Shown here one piece after another: positions 39,801 through 51,763 of a stretch of 64,000 bases of DNA. The DNA is from Lineus longissimus (lineage: Eukaryota > Nemertea > Pilidiophora > Heteronemertea > Lineidae). Position 1 is the stretch's first letter. Each line of letters starts with the position of its first letter. The stretch is taken from contig NC_088324.1 in the NCBI RefSeq assembly GCF_910592395.1, forward strand, positions 13,046,953-13,110,952, in the 5' to 3' direction. A program made the position numbers and the translations under genes. Under the pieces are notes generated by a model. It made no database searches and was not told where the DNA came from. It worked only from the letters and a program-made list of their open reading frames with translations.

Positions 39801-42800
39801 ACAGCCCCACTTGGTTACTCACCCCATGGTCTTGTGATGTGAGTTCTCCCACTGAACTATATTCAACAAGTTCTCCATCAGTCTGTTGGCCTCGATACTC
39901 TGTGAGTTCAGGGCCTCCATGGTCTGATTGATTGTGGTCAAAACAATGTGGGGAAGCTGGATCTCGATCTCTTTCTGTAGCTGCATGAAGGATCTCAGCT
40001 GAAAGGGGAATCACAAATTTCAGGCCAAGACATGTTGTCGTGAAAAGAAGTGGCAGAATAACAAATTGTTGCCAAAGGAGACATTTTCTTACTGAATTGG
40101 TTCACAATCATTTATCTGAAAGAACTATTGAGAACTAATCTCTTCCCTGCAATTGAACAGAAGCAGTACAATCTTCATGCGCACCAAGACTCGAGGAAGG
40201 GCAGAAGATATAGGAGGATGATTGTAGGCTACATGCACATGAAGACATTCACGTGCACAACAGCAAGTCCTTACCTGTCTATAACTCTGCGCATTACAGA
40301 ATATGTGTTTCAATATCCTAGCAGCACAGTTCTCCCCACAGTAAGCAGAGATGCAGACCAGGAGACTGGAGATCCAGCGGGTGCGGACCTGCTTTCCGTT
40401 GATGAGCTGGTCACAGAGATGAATCGTGTTAGGTTCCAGAGCGGCTAAAAGTGGGATGTCGGGTTCTGTCTCAATTCTTCTACTGTGGGTTGTCTTGTGG
40501 AGCAGGGCCAACAGTTTGTCCTGAATTGCATCAATAAGTTATTTTACCTCCCTGATAGGCTGATTTCAAACAGTGACTTCTTTTATATCTTGCCTGATAT
40601 TCACCCTTATCCTGGTAATTCCATTTTCACCATTCTTGATGACCAGGTAAACAAAGCAAAGGCCTGTTGTTCAAATAGGCAGTGAAAGCCAGGGTAATGT
40701 TGACATGTTGTTTCCTTTACACTGATGAGCTCTCACCGTTCCGATTTAGTATCACTAACTGCTGATAGTAACTTACCAAAATATATTTACATGTCTGCTG
40801 TACCACTGGGGATATCTGAGACTTCTTATCTGAAGTACAAGCAGATAAACCTAAGTCAAGTCGACCAACTTACATTTCAGTAATTTCTGTAAACCCCAAA
40901 CATTCACGTCAGAAAGTAATTCTGAAGTAAAATAGGTTTTTTGCCTCTGATTTCCACACAGTTCTTCCCCTGGTTTTAACTCAAGCGGAAGCTATAAGAT
41001 CGCTAATTCGAAAGTGGAAATGACACGGAATAACAAATGATTCTATAGCAATTCCAGGTAATGGTAAATATGTGCAATATTTTTACCAGAGGGTGGGTCT
41101 GCAATATCCAAAAGGAAGTTGAGCATGTTGGCAGCACCGATGTCTGTCTTCATCACCAGATGTACACTCAGGTCCAGCAGGCTGAAACATGAAGCAAAGT
41201 TATGGAGGTTGTTCACATCCCTGACTCAAGAGTTATTGGGAAACAAAATGATGCACAACAGAACACTTCTTCTATTGTGCAAACTTGTGTTCTTGTCTCA
41301 TCAAGTAGATCAAGTAGAGATCAAGATCTGTACCCATTATTACAGAGATGCTTGGTCATACAGGGATGAGTTACCGTACGATAAGATATAACGTACCCCT
41401 GCTTGTCTTGGAGAACTGGAGCAGAGAGCCGTGAAAACTTATCCGCAAGGCCATTTAGGACTGGCGGTGTCACTGAAATGCAAGAAAAGGTATGTTCTAT
41501 AAAAACGTATCTGGGAAATATGATGCTTCTCACCTTTTAATGGAACATGCCAGGTATTTTCTGAATCCAAGGCAGCATTTGAATCTAGCTATAAATAGTA
41601 CCCTTCATTGACATCACACTGTACGTATTTTGTTCAAGCATCTTTGGAAGGATTTTTGCGTCATAAGGTAAGCCAGTCAATTTTTTTCAGAGAAAATGTT
41701 ACAACTTACATATCTGAACAAATTCATTTGTGATGACCTTCAGGAGCATGTTTGACATTGAAGCCAGGTAAAGGAGGTATGGGACGGCTGAGGTATACAT
41801 GGGGTTGTCCTCATTGTGTAGACTCTCCTGTTAAAGAAGTATAACAGGCTTGAATGAAATGGCATGAATTAAAAGTCAATAGCTGTGGTGGCTCCAGGGG
41901 TGCTCCAGCCCCCCTCCCCCCTCACTCTCAGTTGTAGAAAATCTTTGAAATTGACCATGATTGGATCTTATACATTGGATTGTGCAGACTTTCCTGTAAT
42001 AGAAGCAAAACTTTTATAAGCTTTGTACACTTGGGATGAATACTCACTTGGAATAAATTCAACAAAGCCTTCTTGATATCCTGACCATGCTGTGATGCCA
42101 GATGGCCCAGGATTCCCACAACAGATGTAATCTTGGGAATGCTTTCCGAGCTGGTGTGATGGTCGGTCTGGGCACTGCCATGGTGGCAGAAGTCCTTTAG
42201 GCCACACATCAAGACTCTCGTGATGATGGTCGTTGGGAAACATGAGCTGAAACGAGAGTAACATGGAAGGCTAGTTTTTGTTTAAGTTGTGAAACTGATT
42301 TTCTTGGGTGACAATGGTAAATGGAAAACACAATCAGAGACTTACCCAATATGAGCAACCACCCAGTCAAAGTGTGGTGAATGTTTAACAGAGGCTTCCA
42401 AGAGGGCATTGATGCATACATCTGGTGATGTACCAATCCTGGAACATGAACAGATTTATCAAATAGAAGTGATTTTTAACAATTCAGCAATACTCTAGAG
42501 TTGGTTGGATAAAATTGCAATTTGGGCAGTTCACAGTGCAAAAGGTATTCACATGTTTGTTGAAGCCAACATGATAAGATAACAACCATTTAGTGTCCTC
42601 CACAGGTTTTCAACTGAGGTGACTGAAGCAGATGAACTGTATTCTTGAAAATATTTCTCGATCTTTAGAGAATTTGTTGGGTTTTTGGGAAAATCTACGT
42701 ACATTGAAGCAAAGCACTCTGTCGCAATTTCCATCAGTATTTTAGTCGGTTGACACGTCATCCATAGCTGGAGAAGTTTGTTCAAACTCGAGGAATGAGG

Positions 42801-44121
42801 CACACCTTGACGGTCAGAATACTTGCTGCTGATGTGGCCAAGCAACTCAATGGACCACTGAAAACATAGACATATTCATCATCAGTTTGGCTATCCTCCA
42901 CCAAAACATCATGGGAAGTACCATATGTTTAGGTCTTCAACTATCACTTCAAGTTTTGAACTTAGTTACCATATCATAAAGAATTTTTCATGTCTACTAT
43001 GTCTATGGTGTTGTAGATGTACAGGAGAGTCAAATCATGTAAGTTTGGATTGTTTGTAGTGACTAACAAGATCAATAGCTACTCACAGCAGAAATGATTG
43101 GTGACCAGGCTTCAGAATTTGACATGATAAATCCCAACAAGACACTGCTGACATCTTGGATAATGTTCTCAAGTTGCTCCCGACTTTTGTCTGAAATCAT
43201 GAACAATATTCATGAAAGTTTGTCAGTTATTTTAAAACATGTACATCAGCTGACTACTCACTACTAGTATTTTGTCATGTATATTTCATTATCATGTCAT
43301 GGCAAACGCTGACAGGTATTTTGTAATCTAGGGCCAATATCCTGTCGCACCGGCCTTATAAACTGTAAATGTTATAAATAATGAAATAAAACTTCAATAT
43401 AATCAAAATTATGTGTTCTGAAACATGCATAAAGTAGCTTTTCAAATCTTCAAGGAATGGGAAAATATTTGAGTGAGTGATGTAAAAGAGCCTATGTAAC
43501 AAACCCATTGTTCCAGTCACATTACTCCCCAACTCGATTTCCAGGATATGGGCATTGACTGCTTCATCAAAAAGGTCGCAGAGATATTCCAGGACAGCAT
43601 GGTGTGCCGAGGGAAGATTCTGTAGCAGGTATAGCGCACAGCAACATAATTCTTCACGACTGATTTTTCCCTTGTAGCTTGAGGCATTTACAAATTTCTT
43701 CAGCTGAGTCAGTATCTCCTGCAAGAAATGAAGAAAAGAGAAAATCAAACGCCTGCTGCAATAAAAATAGCAGGGCCGTGCGTGGGCAATATCTTTCTTG
43801 TAATGAGTTTATGGCACCCACTACTATATGTGACACAACAGACCATGATACACTGGCCTGATACACTGCCATCCCAAAGCATTATGTCCGATAATGGATA
43901 CACATGAATCCATCCGGAATTCGGTAATAACAATACCGGGATGTAACAAAGGCCCAGTTGCTAAGAATACCCCCAAACAGGAACTTCTGTTCGGCATAAA
44001 GCTGCAGAATGTCTCCACCACAACCGATTTTACGATTTCCTTAATGATTTCCTGGCCTGATAGGGTAAAATACCTGAGAATTATCAGGAGGAAGAACTTT
44101 TTCTGACACCGCAGCCGCCAT
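36844..44121 (-). CDS. INTS5: Integrator complex subunit 5, complete multi-exon gene
   Basis: INTS5 is a helical-repeat scaffold subunit of the nuclear Integrator complex, which cleaves snRNA 3' ends and attenuates RNA polymerase II transcripts. Exons, high to low: 44,121-44,074; 43,718-43,505; 43,190-43,087; 42,857-42,703; 42,438-42,346; 42,246-42,048; 41,827-41,710; 41,472-41,397; 41,181-41,087; 40,829-40,777; 40,520-40,275; 39,998-39,823; optional 39,701-39,666; 39,462-39,263; 39,005-38,887; 38,726-38,529; 38,231-37,954; 37,832-37,613; 37,443-37,287; 36,965-36,844. All phases join, giving 968 aa with the optional exon or 956 without (human about 1,019). Diagnostic stretches are [54 protein letters not shown] and the C-terminal [19 protein letters not shown]. 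The start ATGGCGGCTGCG matches an alanine-rich N-terminus. One donor (37,612) is GTTAGT; the others are ordinary. Confidence 0.93.
39666..39701 (-). other. INTS5: Candidate 36-nt cassette microexon of INTS5
   Basis: The segment lies between the exons ending at 39,823 and starting at 39,462. It is bounded by ctgtag and GTAAGA, is a multiple of three, and reads open in the INTS5 frame (about 12 residues, [11 protein letters not shown]). The flanking exons also join in frame without it, so it could be alternatively used. It echoes the preceding exon end (both contain 'caagaccatggtg' or 'caagaccatggg'), so it may have arisen by partial duplication of that exon end. The acceptor has a weak pyrimidine tract. 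Confidence 0.4.
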
Positions 44122-46290
44122 GTTTTATTGTTGTTCATTTAACAAGATCCTCCTGAGCCGTTACTTCTACTTCGCAGCCGAAGACCAAAATTATATCGGT
44201 GTTCCTCTATAATCCACTGACGCTGCACTGACTTGGTCTAAGCTAGCCTTTGGAGAATGACCGACTGGTCACAACCATTATGTGTCTTCGGCATAACCAC
44301 GGCCCCTTTGGAATTGTTTAATTCCGCTTTGGCCGTGATCTTCCCAAAGACACTGGTTGTGACTAACATCGTATGAACGTGGCACTGCCCGTCTAAGACC
44401 CCTGACGAGTGACCTGGGTGCCTATTCAAAACAGATCTCTCTCGCTCCTGTTGAAAATACTGGTTCAATCCTCCTTGCTATTTTCTGGATGTCTCAGAAA
44501 AGGATTTATAAAACCTTGTAACCATGGGCCAACACTGAGACACTGTCTCAACCTATCTCTCTCCTGCTGAAATATTCCTTGGAACAGGATGTATCAGAAA
44601 AGGATCTGTTTAGCCTTTGTCTTATTACATCCTACATGGAAAGCTTGAAACTGAAATAACCAGATGGAAGAGTCGAAATGTCTTTGTGGAATTAATAACC
44701 AGCTGGAAGGGCAAACAAAAAGAAGCCCAACACCCACTGGGAGGACACCTGCATTCGAAGCATGTCTAATTTATGTTTACAATTGGATTATACAGTCCTT
44801 TTAGAGATGGTTTGAATCCCACCTGGAGAGGACTGTCATCATTTTTAATGTCCAAGGAAATTAAGAGGGAAAACCACATAAGTTGAATGTCTCTTCCTTC
44901 AATGCTCAGTGTTTTCACAGCCAGCAAAACAATGATTTGTCATGCCTGACTTAATCAACTGAATCAAATGCAGTCATGGTCATTTTGGCTTGCTCTCTTT
45001 TGTCTGTCCCTCCAGTGTGGCAGGCGACGATGTCATGTGAAACCACTCTAGCTATTGGAGGAGTGCGGAGACAAGACTATTTTAAGGACAAGACAACATT
45101 CCCTGGATGAGAGTGTCCTCGTGCCTAATAGACAGGTTTGTCTCTGGTGAGGAGACACGCTTGGAGGAGACTGTCCTCATATAGAAACTTGAGGAGACAC
45201 AGTAAATTGTAAAGCTGCATGACAGCACTCATTGTCACCAGGACCAAACTGCCCTTGACGCCGTCCTCTGCACTGTGTAGTGCCACCTCAATGTGCTCAT
45301 GACGTGACGAGAGCAAATCTCACGGGTGGGGTGGAAATCCGCCATATTACTGACATCAACGGCGCCGACAACTATTTCTTTTGACCCTGCCGGAGTCTTT
45401 CAAAGCGATTGATTGACTCTGACCCTGCCGACCTCGATTTTTAAAAACTTTAAAAAAAGGTCATTCAAACGTTAAATCAAATGCAAAGATAATCTTTTAT
45501 ATCACTGAGGTATATAAATGCGATATGGTGAGAAAAATTTGTACAAATATCGAAATATACGATTACTTGAGACTATTTCGGCTAATCACTTTGCCACCTG
45601 CGCGACCTTGTCACAATTGCGGCGCGCTCGGGTGTTTGTAAAATTGGACATTAATACGGATCGAAGGTCAGGGAGATTGATTGACATCGTTCCGCGTTTG
45701 GTGGTGCTAAAATGTGGACTCTGAAACGAGTTGTGCTTTTGTCCTTAGGCAAGCCGCTCTCCTGCAATCGCAATGATGTCAGTGGGATCAGTTGGAGATA
45801 TGAAAAATTGAGGAGCCCAGAGAGTGGCCATCAAAAACCAGTACAGGTTCTTGGGGTTCGGAATCTCGGTCAAGGACTGAACTTTTTAGTGGGGGACAGT
45901 CGGTTGGGTTGTGACATCCCCCAGCACTGTCCTTTCTTTCCCAGGGTACTTTCTCCATCCCCAACAAAAAGTCCCAGGGAACGAAATGACTTCAATTTTA
46001 CTGGGGGCAAAAAGGTCAGGGAACGAAACAATGATATTCGTATAGAGCAGTGGCAGGGATACCACCACTAGCACCAGTCATGGCGGTGTGCCCAGTTTTC
46101 ATACACATATCTGGGGCACATTTCCTGATGTCCAATCATATTTCTCAGGGATAGATGTCACAAGCATCATGATAGGGTCACAATCATTGAGGTATACGAG
46201 CACAGGCAGCATCAAGATAGGATTACAAGAGCCACAGGCACCACAATAACCCAAAGAAGAACATAACTTCCAAATCATTTTCAATGAAAA
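44122..46290. other. Interval upstream of INTS5, no supported gene
   Basis: This stretch holds the INTS5 5' UTR and promoter and then anonymous sequence. A diverged duplication of a block with 'ctctct...ctg(t)tgaaa...atgtctcagaaaaggat' occurs at about 44,430-44,510 and 44,555-44,615. Between about 44,990 and 45,200 the sequence is rich in gaggaga/gtcctc words. Plus-strand frames at 45,518-46,071 have no recognised motif. Region 45,340-45,370 is locally GC/CpG-rich, as a promoter might be, but no gene is evident on either side. Confidence 0.4.
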
Positions 46291-46293
46291 TTG

Positions 46294-49200
46294 TTTATTA
46301 GTGTACCAAATATAAAGAGCGCTTCAATATATGTACACACCGCTGGATATACAAAACAATACCCATACTTGACTAAGTCATGAAAGAGGCCAGGACACAC
46401 TGGTACAGGAGGGCACTGCACTCAAAGAAGCAATGCTAGCACAAAAGGTGGACATGATATTTAGAAAGTTTACACAGTCTAAAATGGGTAATTATTCTCG
46501 GGAGACACAAGGCAGAAGCAAGGTGGGCCAGATTAAGTTACACAATGTTGCTAACAGGTGTATCCCTTATCTCTCTGTCCACTGCCAGTATTCAAAACCA
46601 GACCCAGTCACCTAACAGTGCTCAATATATAAGCCATCCGGACACCACCAAGTAATTTGTTTGACAGAAATAGAGCGTTTCAAAAAAAATTACGCTACCA
46701 AATACCCTCCAGGGCCCAGATGTTCAAACAATATAAGTCACAAATTGGCCTTAACTGTAACTTGGTGTTCCTTCAGCCCAATAGACTTTGTACCAAGTCA
46801 AAGTTAATGCCAGTTCATGTAAAATTTTACATCAAAATCCACCTGCACTATTTTTTTACTGCCAAAATTTCACACACTATCTTTAATAGCACTCTTAAAA
46901 CATCAATACTGAACCGGCACAAAAGATGGCCTATTTTTAACATACTTATCTAGTAGAAGGCAAAGCTGAAAGTTTTACTCCTTTCAGAGATTAGCCCTGT
47001 GCTAAATCAGTGGTCTGTGCATTACCTACATCCAAAAAGAGTAATGTGAGTACATGCGTCTTGCTGAAACATTCATATTGAAACAATTAGAGAGTGTCCT
47101 TTTCCCAAGATAGATTTGCCAAAGTCTAAAAATAATGACAATTTGGAACAAAGACTGTGTTACTAATGCCAAAATGTACTCATTGACTCTGAATAATGCG
47201 GGTGATCCATAGGCTCCAGACATTTTTTCGGACAACTTTGCCTGTTGCTGTTGTAGTCCCAGTCTCAGATAGCTCTGTCCGGTGTCAAATAATAAATGAT
47301 GATAAATGACTGTCCCAACATATAGAAAAAAGATCAACCTCTTCAACAGGGCCTACAAGAGCTTAGTTGTAATAATTGCAGGACACCTCATTTAACCAAT
47401 GGCCCCTGAAGATGAGGTTGACACAACCTGCCATTATTTTCGGCAAGAAGAGACACCTACTGACACATAACGAAACTAAACAAACAATAATTGTGACCCA
47501 CCACAGCAAAATGAGTCGCATGTCGCTTGAGCTGGACAAGTTGAGACGGACTGGTTGTTCATTTCACTATTGTCCGCCTTTTGTGAAATCTGAGTGTATC
47601 ACTTTCTTCTATTATGTCCTGGTGTCATTTTAGGCTCGTCTTCTGAGCGCCATGCGACCCATTTTGCCGTGGTGGGTCACAATTTACATGGATTAAGTCA
47701 AGTCCACCCAAAGCAAAAAATCTCATTAATACTTTAAAAATTGTTTGCCTCAACTAATTCACAATGCTCTATACAACCTTGATTTACAAATACAAATTAA
47801 ATAAATACACATATGATTATGCTGTCATGGTATAAAGTTGAACACCAAGTCACAGTCTACATACATGTACTCTTCTGTTCAAGAAAACAACTCACAGCAT
47901 CATGTGATGCTCGTGTATCGGTACTTTTACATGTTCATGTATTTGTAAAATGACTTATTTAAGCATAAGTATCATGATCGCAAATCTGCTAATGTTGAAA
48001 CCATCTGCGAGATTTTCTTCTCAAATCCACCCAAGATACTGTAAAGACCCAACATGACAAATCGATGCAAGAATTCCCACAAAAATAAGTGATCCTCGAA
48101 TGATGATTTGAGTTGTCTATTTGCAATAGTCTTAGTTATTGAAAAGTCGCATGAACTCTGACATTACCTAGCATGTTATAGGACAACTGTGACAGTTGCG
48201 AATAGATAACTCTAACTAAAACTTTTCAAGTTTTCAACTTCTGCAAATTGAGACTTTTAGATCCAACATTTAAACAAAAAAGATAGATGATTTTATTCAG
48301 TATTGTGACCCCTATGAGACCATCATTTTGATCAATATGCCATGGAGTTATGAGCCTAGCAAAGCACCATCTATTGGTGTCACTGCCAGCCTAATCTCAT
48401 AATCGTCGTCGTACCGAACTTGCCATAACGTAAAATATGTGACCCACTGGTTAATAATCATTTTGAGAATGTGAAACCTCTCATCCCCAGGGGAGAAAAG
48501 CCGGCACTTGGTCAAATACAAGTTTACGGATGAATTCAAAGTGATGCCGAGCCAAGACTGCACAAAAAACAACACACGAGAATAATTCCCACCACTTGAC
48601 TGTCATCCTTTGCTTCAATAAATTCCTGAAACAGAATAGGCTGCTGAGGTACACATTCTCTTCACATGCCTATGTGTTAAGTCAAAATATGGGATGAAGT
48701 TTCTCGAAAAAACAACGTGAATCTGTAACAAAAATTAGACAACGTAACAAACCAAACTAACATAAATTTGTAATAACCATTTTCAAATTTTGATTAAAAT
48801 CAAAATCACATATCTTTAAACATGCTTTTTTTAAGTAGTTGAGAATAAATCAGGTAAATACTGTCCTATAGCCAGGCAGACGAATACCCCACCGTCGGCC
48901 CCATAATAGGCGATGCTCTTACAGCACAAAAGCACAGATTCTAACTGACCTGTGAAAAAAACTGTGCAAAGGAAACCTTTGTGGAGAATCCTTGAACAAA
49001 AGCCCTCCTAAGTAGAAATCAATCTCGAGCCTTATGGACCATGAGACTAAAGGTACCATTATCCAGTGCTCATTGAGATATTTCCAAACTTTTGCCAATA
49101 CATTTAATTGACAATTTTAAACTTTCACAGTATATCTGTGTCCTACAATAGACCAAATGAACCACATTTTTAAATATGTCAACAAATGATGACTGAAGAA

Positions 49201-49530
49201 GAAGAGTTCACATTTTTCCAGATGTCGTGGCACTCTGTTGTGGGGAAACAAAATGGCCGACTAATGCAGTCCCCTAATGACCTTTCCAGCCGTTACTTTG
49301 AAATCAATCGGAGACGTTCGCCAACTCCACCACAAGATGTGCTCAACTGGAAAGAGTGAATTAGTTGAATGAAGAAGTTTTCCTTCCTACAAAGGCCCCC
49401 AAGCAAGGGTGAATACTTAATACACCATTAACACCAATAGTCTTTGAGCAAATACACAAAATGTCGAAAAAACACCAAAATGTTCTCAAAAGTTGCCTAA
49501 CCGGCAACCATTGCATTGCACGACACTTTG
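46294..49530 (-). other. Probable MEGF8 3' UTR and downstream AT-rich sequence
   Basis: The stretch follows the MEGF8 stop codon and has no supported reading frame. AATAAA on the minus strand is present at 46,294-46,299, and another such signal lies near 48,293. Either could end the transcript, so the 3' UTR is about 1.2 or 3.2 kb. It contains a small inverted-repeat element at 47,491-47,682. Confidence 0.4.
47491..47682. mobile_element. 192-bp inverted-repeat (MITE-like) element
   Basis: The ends are long imperfect inverted repeats of about 36 bp: the left begins ttgtgacccaccacagcaaa (47,491), and the reverse complement of the right end begins ttgtgacccaccacggcaaa (47,682). The inner arms continue atgrgtcgcatg. 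No internal coding capacity is seen. A target duplication is at most 2 bp (AT), so the superfamily is uncertain. Confidence 0.75.
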
Positions 49531-51763
49531 TTACGTATTGACACTGCAAGTTCTACGACGTATCTGCGCTTTTGGTTGATTCATATTTGGGTACATTACG
49601 CGCATCGTAATCAGGGCTGATCCAAGCGCAGCACGAACGGGAGCACTACTGCCCCCTGGAAGCTGAAACATAACAGTTCCGACTGCTGCAATCCCATCAT
49701 CCGTCGGCTCATGAGCAATCGGGGCAACATTATATGGATCCGAAGCCGAGTGATTGTCCCGATTGTCCTGGCTCTGTCGCCCATGAATTTTTGGGAGGCG
49801 ATTTTTACGAGCTGGGGGTGAAATCTGCTGGTACGGCAAATCTCGGTCAATTAAAACCGTGACTTTTCCAAATGGCCTGGAAGCCATGTGCTCCATCTCA
49901 ATGGCCCTCCGTTGGCGATTTCTCCGTTCATCGATACCCTGTTTGATTTTCCACAACAAGACACAGACGGCGAGAAACAGGAAGAAACAGGAGAAGAAAA
50001 CAGAGAAGAAAACAAACAAGTCAATGTGAGGCTGGTCTTGCCGGAAATACATATTCCCAAATGTCCCGTTATTTTCACTGTCCATTTTACTGATCAAAAC
50101 AATGTAGAAACGCGATTCCTTTAAATTGTGTATCTCCAATGGTAATGTTATGACCAACCGGAATCTGACATCCCGGACAATCAAGAATGTATCCTTTTCC
50201 ATTATGGTTATAAATGTGTTTAGTTCTTTTGCGTTCTGCGTGTCCATCACGTGAATCGCCTTTGTAGAGTTGGAGCCGACTGATCGTTTTGTGCGGAGAT
50301 TCCCGCTCGCATCTCGCTCCGCCATGACTGTGCGGTATCTTGGGTCGATTGTGACAAGATGGGTGTACGTGAGTGGATCTGTGTTGACTATGAATGTGTC
50401 GTCGTATGGAGAGAAGTACACATCCACACCTATAAAAGAGAGACATTTACCCATATCAATAAAAAATGACTTTTTGGAATCAAGAAGATGCTTGTACAAA
50501 ACTACCCTTCTCGACCTCAGGGGCAAAAAAGCACCAATCAGGCCAGGGTTTAAATGGAACAAACCTCAAAATCTCTTCATCTAAGGTAACTCACTGCACA
50601 CAGATTCGACATGCATTGTACGTATCATACACAATTTCATTCTCTTTCAATTGCAGAGCAAAACGTTGTCAAAAAAGAAAGGTTCCAAGGCCACTGACCA
50701 TTAAAACCAGTAAATATCTTACCTCCTTTCGATACATCAATAGTAATCCTTATATCCACGTTAAGATATTTTGGCTGCACAGCATAGAAAACCGAATGAC
50801 CATACGGTAGAGGGCTGGGATTCTGACATTCTGTCTGCGTCTTCGGGTTGAAGCAATAGTCAATCTCGACCGTCATCTGGCGGTAGCACTGATGGCCACT
50901 CGTCGGGCGGCCGAGAAAGTATTCCTTGCAGTCAGAGCACTGACTTTGCCAGCACGGCCCGCTGTCGTCCTTGCAATGCGTCTCAGTGTTGTTCTTGCAG
51001 TCGCAGTGCTTGCCGTCTTTTTGGTCGCAGATCTCCCCATGGCCGTTACATTCGCATCTATTCAATGGATAAGAAGTTACTCATTTCTGTGATATTTAAG
51101 GCAATATGACCACATGCAATAAACGTTTTGTGTTTTTTCTTATTAATCAAAGTTAATTTTAGACTTGAGACAAGACATTCTCTGCTACAGACGACAACAA
51201 TGGACACTATGGTATCGTATATTCTCCCCACAGAGGCACAGCTTTGCACATTGACTTACTTTCTGCAAGCAAGGGTTGGAGAAAAGTTAGTATCCGCATT
51301 CAGTCTGAAATAACCAAGTTGACATCCCTCGCATTTGTCTCCTCTCGTGTTGTTACCACAGTCATAGCAGACGGCTTTCTCCAGGGGCCCACGCGTCAAA
51401 AACTTAGTAGTCAACTGTAAAGAGACATCTTAGTAAGTAACTACCCAGCAAGTCTAGTGGCTCAGACTCTCAGTCAGCAGCTTTTTTATGGTGACCCGTT
51501 TCTGTCCCAATCAAATTACTTTGGGGAAAGATATAACTTTTTGTGATGATTTCGCAAAATGACAGCCCTAAAAAACGATGTTCTATACTTACATTTCCCA
51601 ATTTCGTCCCAGACAGGCCAGTCATTAACATGTACCACTTGTACTCTGTGTCCTCCATACAGATTGTCGTATGCTCATTACAGTATGTGAAACATGGGAC
51701 ACACTTATTCCCATTTCGTGGATCTCCGACGAAGAGTGGCTTACATTCTGAACACCTCGTGCC
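49531..51763 (-). CDS. MEGF8: MEGF8 block: last laminin-EGF modules, membrane segment and tail
   Basis: Exons are 51,763-51,593; 51,414-51,260; 51,057-50,723 and 50,429-49,531. The first two carry laminin-EGF halves ([31 protein letters not shown]). The third has [12 protein letters not shown] and then a cysteine-poor region ([13 protein letters not shown]). The final 899-bp exon holds the juxtamembrane region, a single membrane helix ([20 protein letters not shown]) and a stop-transfer [15 protein letters not shown]. It then has the [11 protein letters not shown] motif and a conserved tail element [20 protein letters not shown] before the stop. In attractin and MEGF8 the MASRPF motif binds the ubiquitin ligase MGRN1. 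Confidence 0.95.

Noticed and set aside
45125-46071. Open frames on both strands between INTS5 and MEGF8
   Set aside because: No ATG in good context for the minus frame (a stop lies just upstream), and no known motif in the plus frames. A small unknown gene cannot be excluded.
50430-50562. Upstream extension of the last MEGF8 exon as a 343-codon frame
   Set aside because: The added residues come from intron sequence; an acceptor at 50,430 joins in phase with the exon ending at 50,723.
49888-51092. Plus-strand open frames opposite MEGF8 exons
   Set aside because: Shadows of the minus-strand coding exons; no independent support.
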